Positions 35,673 through 45,420 of a stretch of DNA of 64,000 nucleotides are shown in pieces. The notes under the pieces are model-generated. The model did not search any database. It saw nothing but the letters and a program-made list of their open reading frames with translations, and was not told the origin of the DNA. Source of the stretch: SAR86 cluster bacterium. GTDB lineage: Bacteria > Pseudomonadota > Gammaproteobacteria > Magnimaribacterales > D2472. The position numbers and the translations under genes were made by a program. The stretch covers positions 602,170 to 666,169 of the forward strand of contig CP097973.1 in the NCBI GenBank assembly GCA_023703655.1, written 5' to 3'. The stretch's first letter is position 1; every line of letters starts with the position of its first letter.

Positions 35673-38600
35673 TTAAAAAATTGCTAAAAACAACTCTAGG
35701 ATTATTTTTAGTTACTAGTAAATTAATTTTATTTTTTGAAGTAATTTGTATTTCAATTCTTTTATTTGAAACTATTTTCATAATTTTATTATATGTATTG
35801 TCATCAACATTATCTGCGAAAATTAAGTTAATGAAATTTTCTTTACTATAAAATACTTTTTTTATTGAGTTATTTCGACACTGAATTAAAAAAATTGTAT
35901 CTTCAATTAAATTTGCTACTTCGATAGGAAGTTTTCCACACTGGTCAATCAATTCATTTTTAATTCGTAATATTTCTGAATCATTACAAGCATTATTCAA
36001 TAATCTGTAATATTTCAATCTATCTGTCATTGATGGCATAAATGTATCTGATATATATGAAGCATCATTAAAGTTTATTTCTACATCAATTGGCTCATTA
36101 ATTATATTTCCTTGTAATTGATCTATCGCTCTTTTTAGCATTGATAGGTACATTGATAGGCCTATTTGTTCAATATGGCCAGATTGTTTATCACCCAAGA
36201 ATTCGCCAGCACCACGAATCTCTAAATCTTCTTGAGCTACAAAATAACCGGATCCTAAATCTGAAAATTTGACTAGTGCATCTAATCTTAACTTTTGTGT
36301 TTTTTTAAGTTTTAGATCTGGAATCATGAAATAACAATAAGCCTGTTTAGAGCTTCTACCAACTCTACCTCTTAATTGATGTAATTGTGAGAGGCCTAAT
36401 TTTTGAGAGTTCATAACTATCATAGTGTTTGCATTTTGTATATCTAAACCCATTTCTATTATTGTTGTGCATATCAAAACTTGTGTTACTCCATTGGTGA
36501 ATTTTTCCATTTCGGCATTAATTCTGTTTTTATTCATTTTTCCATGTGCAAACCCGATGGAAATATTAGGAAGAATTGAATTAATTAATGAAAATGATTC
36601 ATCAAAACGATCAATATCGTTTTGTACAAAAAAAACTTGTCCATTACGTTTAACTTCTCTTTGAATTGCAGATTTCAGTATTTGATTATCATCCTGATAA
36701 CAAAATGTTTTTGTTGAGATCCTCTCATTGGGTGGAGTGTAAAGATATGAAAAATCTTTTAACCCAGAAAATATATTATTAAGAGTTTTTGGAATAGGGG
36801 TGGCAGATAAATATAAAATGTGAGTTCCATACTGTTTTGATTTGATAAATTCTTTTTGTTTAGTACCAAATCTGTGTTCCTCATCAATAATGAGTAAACC
36901 TAATTCATCAAAATTTATATTTGCATTTAATAGAGCATGCGTTCCTATTAAAATATCAATTTTTTTGTTATTAAAATTTGCAATAGTAGTTGTTTTATTC
37001 TTTAAGCTCGATTGACGACTAAGCTTTTCGATATTGATAGGAAAAGATTTAAATCTATTTTGAAAGCTTTTAAAATGTTGATTAGTCAAAATTGTACTTG
37101 GACATAACAAAATTACTTGTTTATTGTTATAGGTAACTAGATTTGCTGCTCTCATTGCAATTTCTGTCTTACCAAAACCAGTATCACCACAAATCACTCT
37201 GTTCATTGGCTTTATTAAAGATAAATCTTTATATACATCTTCCAAACATCTAATTTGATCTGAAGTTAATTCATATGGAAATGTATTATGAAAGTTTGAA
37301 TCAAACTCTTGATCTGGTTTAAAAGAAAAAGAATTAGCAATTGAACGTTTTGATTCAATATCTAATAATCGAACAGCTAACTCGTCAACATCTGTTTTTA
37401 TTTTTGATCTTTTTGTAGACCATCTATTTGATGAAAGAGAATCTAACTTAGTATTGTCATTTTGATGAGATAAATACTTCTTTAGTTTGTGATGTTGCCT
37501 GATTGGAATATACAAAATTTCTTTATTTAAGTATTCAACTGTTAAACATTCTTCAGTATGGGTAGATATGCTCATTAAATTTAATCCCTTATATACGCCT
37601 ACTCCATATTGGTCATGAGCTACTAAATCATCTTCATTAAAGTTAATTTCACTAACAATAGATAAAGTTGATTTATTTTGTCTTTCATAGCCATGAAATT
37701 GCTCATATAAGATATTTTCTTTATGCATAAAAAACAGTGACCTATCTTTATCAAAAAAGGATTGCCCATTTTTAACATGAATGAGATAGATTCCTCTCTC
37801 AGTAGGATTAATTTTATTTAATATTTCAGCATCATTTATATTTTCATTCCAAAGATTTATCTGAGATTCGTATGCTGATGCAAGAACAAGACACTTAATT
37901 TTGTGATCATTAAATTCGTTGATTAAATAATCCTCAAACTCATCATAACTTGAAAATTGATAATCATATTGGTTATCGCGATCATCTGATAACATAATCC
38001 CTTTTTTTTGAATGTTTTCAAGAATTGTTTCTTTTTTTGCAAATAAAAGATCTGCCTGTGGGAGAGGTCGACAAATATCTAGTGATTCATCTTGACGCCT
38101 TTCTAAAATATGATTTTCGTATTTAGAAATTCTATTTAATGATTCATCAAAATAAACCAAATGACCAAATTTAAAAATATCGAAGATATTGCTTAGCTTT
38201 TTATTTTTAAAAAAGAAAGGCAAATATACCTCATAACCTTCAATTAATTTTCCATTTATTATGGAGTTAAATATTTTACAATCGCGCTCATCATATCTTT
38301 TAAAATAATCTCTCCATTGAATTTTAAATAATTCAATAGACTTAGAGTCCAATGGAACATTTAGACCATTGGATAAACTGAAACTTTCAATTTTTTTTAT
38401 TGAAAGTTGTGATTCAGTATCAAACTCTCTAATTTCTTCAATCTCATCATCAAAAAAATCTATCCTTAATGGATTTTTTCTATAGCCTGGAAAAACATCA
38501 ATAATGCCACCCCTCACTGAAAATTCATTTATAGACTCCACATTTTCAACTCTTTGATAGCCAAGATCATTTAAATTTTTAATTAATTCCTGAAAATCAT

Positions 38601-38952
38601 ATTTCCTACCAGAGGCAATGGGCAAAAAATTCTTATAAAAATATACCGGCTGGATTAATTGAAATAAATTAGCAATTGATGTGACAACAATATTATTTTT
38701 CTTTGTTAGACCATTTGCTAGAAAATTAAGTCTTTGCTTGGTAATTGATTCATTTGGTGAAAAATTATCAAACGGTAATATCTCATTGTCAGGCAGCAGA
38801 TGGATTGAATAATTTGATTCATAGCACATTAACTCGTGAAAAACTAAATTTGAATCATAAGAATCGTTACAAATAATTAAAGAATTATGATTTTTATTTT
38901 TAAAAAAATTAATTATTTGGTATGCTTTTGACGTATTGGTCTTAAAAATCAT
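35659..38952 (-). CDS. mfd: transcription-repair coupling factor
   Basis: A 1097-residue DNA translocase that removes stalled RNA polymerase and recruits UvrA. The N-terminal UvrB-like module has RVENVESINEFSVRGGIIDVFPGY. The polymerase-interaction domain covers LVAHDQYGVGVYKGL. The helicase core has Walker A GDTGFGKTE (about 586-594), DEEHRFG, LSATPIP and the QLHQLRGRVGRS motif VI. The TRG motif and the C-terminal domain (FMPSMTDRLKYYRLLN) are present. It is about 50 residues shorter than the E. coli protein, without an obvious lost domain. Confidence 0.97.
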   Translation of the reverse strand: MIFKTNTSKAYQIINFFKNKNHNSLIICNDSYDSNLVFHELMCYESNYSIHLLPDNEILPFDNFSPNESITKQRLNFLANGLTKKNNIVVTSIANLFQLIQPVYFYKNFLPIASGRKYDFQELIKNLNDLGYQRVENVESINEFSVRGGIIDVFPGYRKNPLRIDFFDDEIEEIREFDTESQLSIKKIESFSLSNGLNVPLDSKSIELFKIQWRDYFKRYDERDCKIFNSIINGKLIEGYEVYLPFFFKNKKLSNIFDIFKFGHLVYFDESLNRISKYENHILERRQDESLDICRPLPQADLLFAKKETILENIQKKGIMLSDDRDNQYDYQFSSYDEFEDYLINEFNDHKIKCLVLASAYESQINLWNENINDAEILNKINPTERGIYLIHVKNGQSFFDKDRSLFFMHKENILYEQFHGYERQNKSTLSIVSEINFNEDDLVAHDQYGVGVYKGLNLMSISTHTEECLTVEYLNKEILYIPIRQHHKLKKYLSHQNDNTKLDSLSSNRWSTKRSKIKTDVDELAVRLLDIESKRSIANSFSFKPDQEFDSNFHNTFPYELTSDQIRCLEDVYKDLSLIKPMNRVICGDTGFGKTEIAMRAANLVTYNNKQVILLCPSTILTNQHFKSFQNRFKSFPINIEKLSRQSSLKNKTTTIANFNNKKIDILIGTHALLNANINFDELGLLIIDEEHRFGTKQKEFIKSKQYGTHILYLSATPIPKTLNNIFSGLKDFSYLYTPPNERISTKTFCYQDDNQILKSAIQREVKRNGQVFFVQNDIDRFDESFSLINSILPNISIGFAHGKMNKNRINAEMEKFTNGVTQVLICTTIIEMGLDIQNANTMIVMNSQKLGLSQLHQLRGRVGRSSKQAYCYFMIPDLKLKKTQKLRLDALVKFSDLGSGYFVAQEDLEIRGAGEFLGDKQSGHIEQIGLSMYLSMLKRAIDQLQGNIINEPIDVEINFNDASYISDTFMPSMTDRLKYYRLLNNACNDSEILRIKNELIDQCGKLPIEVANLIEDTIFLIQCRNNSIKKVFYSKENFINLIFADNVDDNTYNKIMKIVSNKRIEIQITSKNKINLLVTKNNPRVVFSNFLNELS

Positions 38953-38999
38953 TCAAAATATTGGTTGTTTTTATAATCTACAATAAATTGTATTTAAAT

Positions 39000-39030
39000 T
39001 TGATAGAATAGCGCCTCAATATTTTATATA
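39000..39030 (+). promoter_or_regulatory. candidate promoter for acyl-CoA dehydrogenase pair B
   Basis: TTGATA at 39000-39005 and TATATA at 39025-39030 are spaced 19 bases apart; an alternative -10 (TTTTAT, 39022-39027) gives 16. A weak AGGA lies before the ATG at 39044. The mfd promoter must lie in the same 91-base divergent gap. Confidence 0.35.
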
Positions 39031-39043
39031 ACTAGGAATAAAA

Positions 39044-40222
39044 ATGGACATAAATTTCACTGAATCTGAGAATAACTTTAGAAACGAAGTTAAAGATTTT
39101 CTTAAAAATGACTATCCAAAGCATGTACAAGAAAAACAAAATAAAGGTATACAGCTCGATAAACAAGATTTAATTGACTGGCATAAGTCACTTCATAAAA
39201 GAGGATGGGCTGGATACAATTGGCCTAAAGAGTATGGTGGTACAGGTTGGTCGCATACAGAAATTTATATTTTTCAAGAAGAGCTTGGTCTAGCAAATTG
39301 CCCAACAATTCTTCCATTTGGTGTAAACATGGTTGGGCCTGTAATTTACACATTTGGCAACGATGAACAAAAAAAACGTTTTTTGCCTGACATTCTTGAA
39401 TTCAATACATGGTGGTGCCAAGGATACTCTGAACCTGGTTCAGGTTCTGATCTAGCCTCTTTGAAAACAAAGGCAGTTAAGACTGGTGATAAATATATAG
39501 TAAATGGTTCGAAAACTTGGACAACCCTTGCACAAAATGCAGATTGGATTTTTTGCTTAGTTCGTACAGAAACAACTAACAAAAAACAAGAAGGCATATC
39601 ATTCTTATTAATCGACATGAAAACACCAGGAATAGAAGTCAAACCAATTATTACAATTGATGGAGATCATGAAGTAAATTCAGTATTTTTTACTGACGTT
39701 GAGGTTCCTGTTGAAAATTTAATTGGTGAAGAAGGAAAGGGTTGGACTTATGCTAAATTTTTACTTGCACATGAAAGATTTGGTATCACAGGAATACCAG
39801 CTCAGAAGTATTCACTTGAAAAATTAAAAGAAAGACTTGGATCTAATATCGATGAAGATTTAAAGCAGAAAATGGCTGATTACGAAATTGAGTTAAATGC
39901 TCTGCATTTCACTGAATTGAGATCACTTGCTGCACTAGCAAATGGTCAACATCCGGGCGCAGAATCATCAATTTTGAAAATTAAGGGAACTGAATTACAA
40001 CAAAGATTAACTGAGATCTTTATAGAAGCTGCTGGTCAATATATTTTGCCTTACGAGGGACCTGATGGTTTTAATTCAAATAAAGTGCCGTCATCAGAGA
40101 TTGGTTCAGATTTTTCAGTAAACTCAGTATCAAAATATTTGAATTTTAGAAAAACATCCATTTATGGTGGTAGTAATGAAATTCAAAAAAATATCATAGC
40201 CAAAGCGATATTAGGAGTGTAG
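39044..40222 (+). CDS. acyl-CoA dehydrogenase, long subunit of pair B
   Basis: A 392-residue protein with RGWAGYNWPKEYGGTGWSHTE, WCQGYSEPGSGSDLASLKT, VNGSKTWTTLAQNADW and the C-terminal flavin motif IYGGSNEIQKNIIAKAILG. In place of the Glu-bearing loop it has a longer PYEGPDGFNSNKVPSSEIG segment. It resembles the FadE-type long subunits that act only together with a short partner. It is the first gene of a two-gene unit. Confidence 0.9.
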   Translation: MDINFTESENNFRNEVKDFLKNDYPKHVQEKQNKGIQLDKQDLIDWHKSLHKRGWAGYNWPKEYGGTGWSHTEIYIFQEELGLANCPTILPFGVNMVGPVIYTFGNDEQKKRFLPDILEFNTWWCQGYSEPGSGSDLASLKTKAVKTGDKYIVNGSKTWTTLAQNADWIFCLVRTETTNKKQEGISFLLIDMKTPGIEVKPIITIDGDHEVNSVFFTDVEVPVENLIGEEGKGWTYAKFLLAHERFGITGIPAQKYSLEKLKERLGSNIDEDLKQKMADYEIELNALHFTELRSLAALANGQHPGAESSILKIKGTELQQRLTEIFIEAAGQYILPYEGPDGFNSNKVPSSEIGSDFSVNSVSKYLNFRKTSIYGGSNEIQKNIIAKAILGV

Positions 40223-40223
40223 T

Positions 40224-41318
40224 TTGGACTTAGAATTTTCAGATGAGCAGAATATGCTCAGAGATGCAGTATCTAAATTTTGTGAAACAGAATATACATT
40301 TGATAAAAGAGAGAAGATTGTTGAATCAAATTTAGGCCATAGTCCTGATCTCTGGAAACAATTTGCTGAGCTAGGTTGGTTGGGTATGCCGTTTAGTGAA
40401 AAAAATGGTGGTTATGATGCTGGTCCCATTGAATTATCAATTATTTTTGAGGAATTTGGTAAGCACTTAATAGTAGAACCATATCTGTCAAATATTGTTA
40501 TGTCAGGTTCATTGCTTGAAGCAACAGATACAGATGTTTCTAGAGAGCTAATTAATAATATTATTTCTGGTAACAAGCAAGTGAGTGTTGCATTTTCTGA
40601 GCCTAACAATGGTTATAAATTTCATGAGATAAGTTGTAGTGTTGTTGATAATAAAATAAACGGTACAAAATCGATTGTTTTAAATGCTGAATTTGCTGAT
40701 AAGTTCATTGTTTATCTAAAAAATGAAAATAATAACGGTTTGTATCTAGTAGATGCTGATACACCAGGTTTAAGTATTAATTCTTTTAGCACCATAGATG
40801 GATCTAATTGTGGCGATTTACACTTTGAAGATGTATCAACAGAAAATACAGTAGTATTGCTTTCTGGAGATGATGCTACACAAGGTATTGATAAAATGCT
40901 CGATCTTTCCATATTGTGCATATGTGCTGAAGCAATTGGTGGGATGTTCACTTCTTATACAAAAACAGTTCAATATACAAAAGAAAGAGAGCAATTTGGT
41001 CAACCAATATCGAATTTCCAAGTTTTACAACATCGAATGGTCGAGATGTTTATGGAAACTGAAATTGCAAAATCCTTGTTGATGAAGGCTATGATGCAAT
41101 TAGATGCTAACGATAAAGAATCCAGTAAAACAATATCTGCATTAAAAGCACAGGTAGGGAAAGCATCAAGGATAGTTGGGCAAGAAGCCGTTCAACTACA
41201 TGGTGGTATGGGAGTGAGCAATGAAATGTCAATTGGGCATTATTTAAAGAAATTTACTGCCATTGATTCAATGTTTGGGAATAGAATTTTTCATTTAAAA
41301 CGTTTTACTAGTTTATAA
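40224..41318 (+). CDS. acyl-CoA dehydrogenase, short subunit of pair B
   Basis: A 364-residue protein from TTG 40224, supported by AGGAG at 40213-40217, 6 bases upstream. It has ELGWLGMPFSEKNGGYDAG, REQFGQPISNFQVLQHRMVEM and VQLHGGMGVSNEMSIGHYLKK, keeping the loop Glu. It then ends at FGNRIFHLKRF, without the GGSxEIQ motif. It is the same length as the short subunit of pair A and probably paralogous to it. It is expected to form a heteromer with the protein encoded just upstream. Confidence 0.88.
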   Translation: MDLEFSDEQNMLRDAVSKFCETEYTFDKREKIVESNLGHSPDLWKQFAELGWLGMPFSEKNGGYDAGPIELSIIFEEFGKHLIVEPYLSNIVMSGSLLEATDTDVSRELINNIISGNKQVSVAFSEPNNGYKFHEISCSVVDNKINGTKSIVLNAEFADKFIVYLKNENNNGLYLVDADTPGLSINSFSTIDGSNCGDLHFEDVSTENTVVLLSGDDATQGIDKMLDLSILCICAEAIGGMFTSYTKTVQYTKEREQFGQPISNFQVLQHRMVEMFMETEIAKSLLMKAMMQLDANDKESSKTISALKAQVGKASRIVGQEAVQLHGGMGVSNEMSIGHYLKKFTAIDSMFGNRIFHLKRFTSL

Positions 41319-41319
41319 T
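41314..41319 (+). promoter_or_regulatory. candidate -10 box for gap
   Basis: A perfect TATAAT overlaps the stop codon of the preceding gene. The predicted transcription start, 7 bases past the box, is the first base of the GTG start at 41326. No Shine-Dalgarno is seen. Confidence 0.35.
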
Positions 41320-41325
41320 CTTTCT

Positions 41326-42819
41326 GTGAAAGACTTAACTCAAAATCCTGATTTACGGAAACGAGAAGTCGTCGACGATTATTTTGGTGACTGGAAGTGG
41401 AGAGAGGGTTTATCGGAATTGATGATTCCCATTATTGGTAATTTATATCGTAATGGTATTCAAATTTATATTTATGGTCAGTCACTTGTAAATAATTCTT
41501 CTATTGAGATTTTAAAAGCTCACAGGTTTGTTCGGCAAGTAGAGGGTAATGAACTAAGTGAGCTTGAAACGTATCCCATTCTTGTTGCGATTACATCGCT
41601 TGATTTACCAGATTGTGAAATTGATATTGGTGAATTAGCAGTAAGGTGTCCTTTCTTTGATAAGTTAAAAGATAATCCTCAAGACAAGGTGAATGAATAT
41701 GTGCTTTCTGAGTTAAATTCAATTGTAAATACATCATCAAATAGACCCAAGGCACCAAAAGAAATTGTTCTATATGGCTTTGGAAGAATTGGGAGATTAT
41801 TAACAAGACTTCTGGTTGAAACAACAGGTCCAGGTAATTATTTTCGTTTAAGGGCTATTGTTGTTAGAAAAGGAGGTGGAGATGACTTACTAAAAAGAGC
41901 AAGTCTTCTTAGGAGAGATTCTGTTCACGGCAAATTTAGAGGAACTATTAGGGTTGATGTTGATAATAATCTTTTAATAATAAATGGGAACCCAGTTAAA
42001 GTTATTTATGCTAATAGTCCTGATGATGTTAACTACAAAAATGAAAATATCAAAGATCCCATAGTTATTGATAATACCGGCGTATGGAGAGATATGGATG
42101 GCTTAAACAAACACATTCATTGCGGTGCTGATAAAGTAATCTTAACAGCGCCAGGCAAAGGTAATATAAAGAATATAGTTTTTGGGGTGAATGATGATAT
42201 TTTTGATGCCAAGGATAAAGTTATATCTGCTGCTTCTTGCACTACGAATGCAATCGTGCCTGTGCTTAAAGTAGTGAATGATAAGTATAAAATTGTAACT
42301 GGACATATTGAAACTGTTCATTCATATACAAACGATCAAAATTTGATTGATAATTATCATAAAGGTGATCGAAGGGGTCGAAGTGCTGCCTTAAATATGG
42401 TAATTACCTCAACTGGAGCCGTGAATGCAGTTGCAAAGGCGATACCTGAATTAGAAGGCAAGCTTACTGGAAATGCAATAAGAGTTCCTACACCAAATGT
42501 AAGTCTGGCCTTACTTGTTTTAGAATTAAATGAAGAAGTTACTAAAGAATCACTGAATGATTATTTAAAAGACTCGGCATTTAGGTCTAAATACAGACAA
42601 ATATTAGGTTTTGTTAATTCTTCAGAAATTGTGTCAACGGATTTTTATTCAAGTCAATTTGCTTCAGTAATTGATGCCCAAGCTACAATTGTGAATGGAA
42701 AGCATGTAACACTTTATTGTTGGTATGATAATGAGTATGGTTATTCCCAACAAGTTCTCAATTTAACAAAAAAAATCGCATCTATTGATTTGCCATTATT
42801 ACCTCTATCAATTCAATAA
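41326..42819 (+). CDS. gap: glyceraldehyde-3-phosphate dehydrogenase, long form
   Basis: A 497-residue protein read from GTG. Residues 1 to about 145 are an N-terminal extension of unknown role. The GAPDH core follows, with YGFGRIGRLLTRLL (from about 149), AASCTTNAIVP with catalytic Cys305, HSYTNDQNLIDNYHKGDRRGRSA (residues about 330-352) and WYDNEYGYSQQV. A long GAPDH of this type sits between mfd and nqrA in pseudomonads, as I recall, so this is a known subfamily and not a new fusion. The Cys, His and phosphate-site residues look intact. It may serve gluconeogenesis. Confidence 0.92.
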   Translation: MKDLTQNPDLRKREVVDDYFGDWKWREGLSELMIPIIGNLYRNGIQIYIYGQSLVNNSSIEILKAHRFVRQVEGNELSELETYPILVAITSLDLPDCEIDIGELAVRCPFFDKLKDNPQDKVNEYVLSELNSIVNTSSNRPKAPKEIVLYGFGRIGRLLTRLLVETTGPGNYFRLRAIVVRKGGGDDLLKRASLLRRDSVHGKFRGTIRVDVDNNLLIINGNPVKVIYANSPDDVNYKNENIKDPIVIDNTGVWRDMDGLNKHIHCGADKVILTAPGKGNIKNIVFGVNDDIFDAKDKVISAASCTTNAIVPVLKVVNDKYKIVTGHIETVHSYTNDQNLIDNYHKGDRRGRSAALNMVITSTGAVNAVAKAIPELEGKLTGNAIRVPTPNVSLALLVLELNEEVTKESLNDYLKDSAFRSKYRQILGFVNSSEIVSTDFYSSQFASVIDAQATIVNGKHVTLYCWYDNEYGYSQQVLNLTKKIASIDLPLLPLSIQ

Positions 42820-42830
42820 ATTAGCTAGAA

Positions 42831-42852
42831 TATAAGGTCAATTAGCCTTATA
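42831..42852 (+). other. short inverted repeat between gap and nqrA
   Basis: TATAAGG (42831-42837) and CCTTATA (42846-42852) form a 7-bp stem with an 8-base loop. It could be a weak terminator, but no clear T-run follows. It may be a regulatory site, since the right arm overlaps a TATAAT (42849-42854) that would serve as the nqrA -10 box. Confidence 0.3.
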
Positions 42853-42880
42853 ATTTCCTCGTCTTTTCTATTAATTAGTA

Positions 42881-44185
42881 GTGATTAAAATCTCCAAAGG
42901 ACTTGATTTACCAATTTCTGGAACACCTATTTGCGAGGTGGAGGAACAGCTCGTGCGATCAATAGGCATTCTTGGTTCAGATTATCCAAATTTAAAACCA
43001 AAGATGCATGTAAATATTGGTGATACTGTAAGAGCTGGTGATACCTTATTTGAAGATAAAAAAAACGCTGGCGTTGCAATATGCACACCCGTTTCTGGTG
43101 AAATAACTGATATTAATAGAGGTGAAAAAAGAAAGTTATTAAGCATTGAGATTGAGGTAAATAATTCACTAGAGTCACTACAATTTTCAGAAAAAAATAG
43201 TCTTGATTTATTAATTAAGTCTGGGTGCTTTAGCTACTTTAAAACTCGACCTTTCAACAGAATACCAAAAATTAACTCTAAACCTAATGCAATATTTATT
43301 AATTGCTGTGATAGCAACCCATTAGCTATAAACCCACAAACTATCATTGATTTAGAAGATGATCTTTTTCAAAGGGGGCTGAAACTAGTGCAAAATCTAT
43401 TTTCAGACGTAGAAATATATTGTACTTATCAAGGCAATAAACCTTGTGAACAGGAGGATATTATTTATAAAGAATTTAGTGGTCCGCATCCATCTGGTTT
43501 AGTGGGGACACATATTCATTTTTTGAGACCAGTTGATTTGAATAAAGAAGTCTGGTCAATCGGTTTTCAAGAAATAATATCACTTGGTTATCTTGATAAA
43601 TATAAATCAATTAAACCTTACAAATATATTGCCTTATCAGGTGAAGGAGCTTTTGAGCCAAAAATTTTAAAAACTTACTTCGGAGCAGATATTGATGAGC
43701 TTACAGCTGGAAGAATTCAGAATGAGACTAGGGTGATCAGTGGATCAGTTTTAAACGGAATTCATGCAAATGGTGCAATGAGATTTCTTGGAAATTTTTG
43801 TAATCAAATATCTGTTATACCTGATAAAACCAATGATATTTTGTTTAATTGGGCAATGCCTGGCAAAGCACTTCACTCAAAAATGGGTACTTTCCTATCA
43901 TCATGGATTACTCCTTCAAAATTTATTTTTAATACATCTCTAAATGGTGGAAATAGAGCAATTGTTCCAATATCTACATATGATGAAGTTATGCCCTTGA
44001 ATATTCTTGCAACTCCCTTATTAAAATCTATAGTTACTAAGGATATTGAACTCGGTGTAAAACTTGGTGTTTTAGAACTGGCGCCTGAAGATCTTGGATT
44101 AATGAGCTATGTTTGTCCAAGTAAATATGATTACCAAACAATATTGCAGGAAAATTTAGATTTAATATATGACCAAATGATATGA
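42881..44185 (+). CDS. nqrA: Na+-translocating NADH:quinone reductase subunit A
   Basis: A 434-residue soluble subunit read from GTG. It opens with ISKGLDLPISGTP and has LKPKMHVNIGDTVRAGDTLFEDKK and GPHPSGLVGTHIHFLRPV, the last two being hallmarks of NqrA. It contributes to quinone interaction on the cytoplasmic side of the six-subunit pump. First gene of nqrABCDEF-apbE-nqrM; it overlaps nqrB by 4 bases. Confidence 0.97.
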   Translation: MIKISKGLDLPISGTPICEVEEQLVRSIGILGSDYPNLKPKMHVNIGDTVRAGDTLFEDKKNAGVAICTPVSGEITDINRGEKRKLLSIEIEVNNSLESLQFSEKNSLDLLIKSGCFSYFKTRPFNRIPKINSKPNAIFINCCDSNPLAINPQTIIDLEDDLFQRGLKLVQNLFSDVEIYCTYQGNKPCEQEDIIYKEFSGPHPSGLVGTHIHFLRPVDLNKEVWSIGFQEIISLGYLDKYKSIKPYKYIALSGEGAFEPKILKTYFGADIDELTAGRIQNETRVISGSVLNGIHANGAMRFLGNFCNQISVIPDKTNDILFNWAMPGKALHSKMGTFLSSWITPSKFIFNTSLNGGNRAIVPISTYDEVMPLNILATPLLKSIVTKDIELGVKLGVLELAPEDLGLMSYVCPSKYDYQTILQENLDLIYDQMI

Positions 44186-45420
44186 GATTACCATTTTTAA
44201 GAAATTATTTTAATTCTGTTAAGCCAAATTTCGTAGGAGGTGGAAAATATGAGAGATGGTTTCCATTATTCGATGCAATAGAAAACTTTATTTTTTCAAC
44301 TTCTACTAAAACTGTAAATCCTATTCACGTCAGAGATTCGCTAGATATACAAAGAGTAATGGTAATTGTTTGGTTATCTGCATTTCCTGCATTGTTTTTT
44401 GGTATATATAACATTGGAGACTATGGTTTAAATTATTTAAATACTATTGGGGTTGAAGATACTGGTGATTGGCATCATTCACTGATATCGCTACTAGGTT
44501 ATGATAATAATTCTTTCCTGAATAAATTTTGGTTTGGTGCTGTATATTTCATCCCCATTTATTTTGTTGCTTTTGCAGTTGGTATTTTTTGGGAGGCAGT
44601 ATTTGCAATTATTAGGAAACATGAAATTAATGAAGGATTGTTTGTTTCGTCAATCCTATTTGCATTAACTTGTCCACCAGACTTACCTTTATGGCAAGCA
44701 GCTCTAGGTATGACTTTTGGTATAGTTATTGGTAAAGAAGTATTTGGTGGCACAGGTAAAAATTTTCTTAATCCCGCACTAACAGGAAGAGCTTTTTTAT
44801 ATTTTGCTTATCCAAGTGATATTTCTGGGGATAAAGTATGGATAGCTGGCCTAAATGATATGAATGTAATCCCAGAGGGCTATAGTGGTGCTACTGCTTT
44901 ATCGTATGCAGCTCAATCAGGAGTTGATGGATTGCAGGAAAACTTTTCATGGACAAATGCATTTTTTGGTTTTATGCCGGGATCAGTAGGTGAAACTTCT
45001 ACTTTTCTTATATTAATTGCAGGATTGATTTTAGTTTTTACTAGAGTTGCATCTTACAGGATCATACTTGGAACAATAATTGGGATGATAGTTATGACAA
45101 GCATTCTTAACTTGGTTGGCTCTGAAACAAATATTATGTTCAATGTGCCATGGTACTGGCATCTAGTGATTGGTAGCTTTGCTTTTGGCTTAGTATTTAT
45201 GGCAACTGAGCCAGTATCTGGATCTGGAACTAATATCGGAAGATGGATTTATGGTGGTGTAATTGGCGTTACTGTTATATTGATTCGAGTTGTAAATCCT
45301 GCATTTCCTGAAGGAATGATGTTAGCTATATTATTTGCAAATTTACTTGCACCGGTAATTGATCAATTTGTAATAAACGCAAATATTGCAAAGAGAAATA
45401 GAGCGCTCAGTTATGAATGA
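44182..45420 (+). CDS. nqrB: Na+-translocating NADH:quinone reductase subunit B
   Basis: A 412-residue integral membrane subunit. The covalent FMN site is Thr238 in GYSGATALSYA. The riboflavin/FMN region, the GTGKNFLNPALTGRAFLYFAYP loop and the late MATEPVSGSGTNIGRWIYG are conserved. Sodium passes through this subunit. The gene overlaps nqrC by 8 bases. Confidence 0.98.
   Translation: MRLPFLRNYFNSVKPNFVGGGKYERWFPLFDAIENFIFSTSTKTVNPIHVRDSLDIQRVMVIVWLSAFPALFFGIYNIGDYGLNYLNTIGVEDTGDWHHSLISLLGYDNNSFLNKFWFGAVYFIPIYFVAFAVGIFWEAVFAIIRKHEINEGLFVSSILFALTCPPDLPLWQAALGMTFGIVIGKEVFGGTGKNFLNPALTGRAFLYFAYPSDISGDKVWIAGLNDMNVIPEGYSGATALSYAAQSGVDGLQENFSWTNAFFGFMPGSVGETSTFLILIAGLILVFTRVASYRIILGTIIGMIVMTSILNLVGSETNIMFNVPWYWHLVIGSFAFGLVFMATEPVSGSGTNIGRWIYGGVIGVTVILIRVVNPAFPEGMMLAILFANLLAPVIDQFVINANIAKRNRALSYE

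Noticed and set aside
41326-41775. N-terminal 145 residues of GAPDH as a novel gene fusion
   Set aside because: A long GAPDH with such an extension, located next to mfd and nqr, is known in gammaproteobacteria, so it is a subfamily trait.
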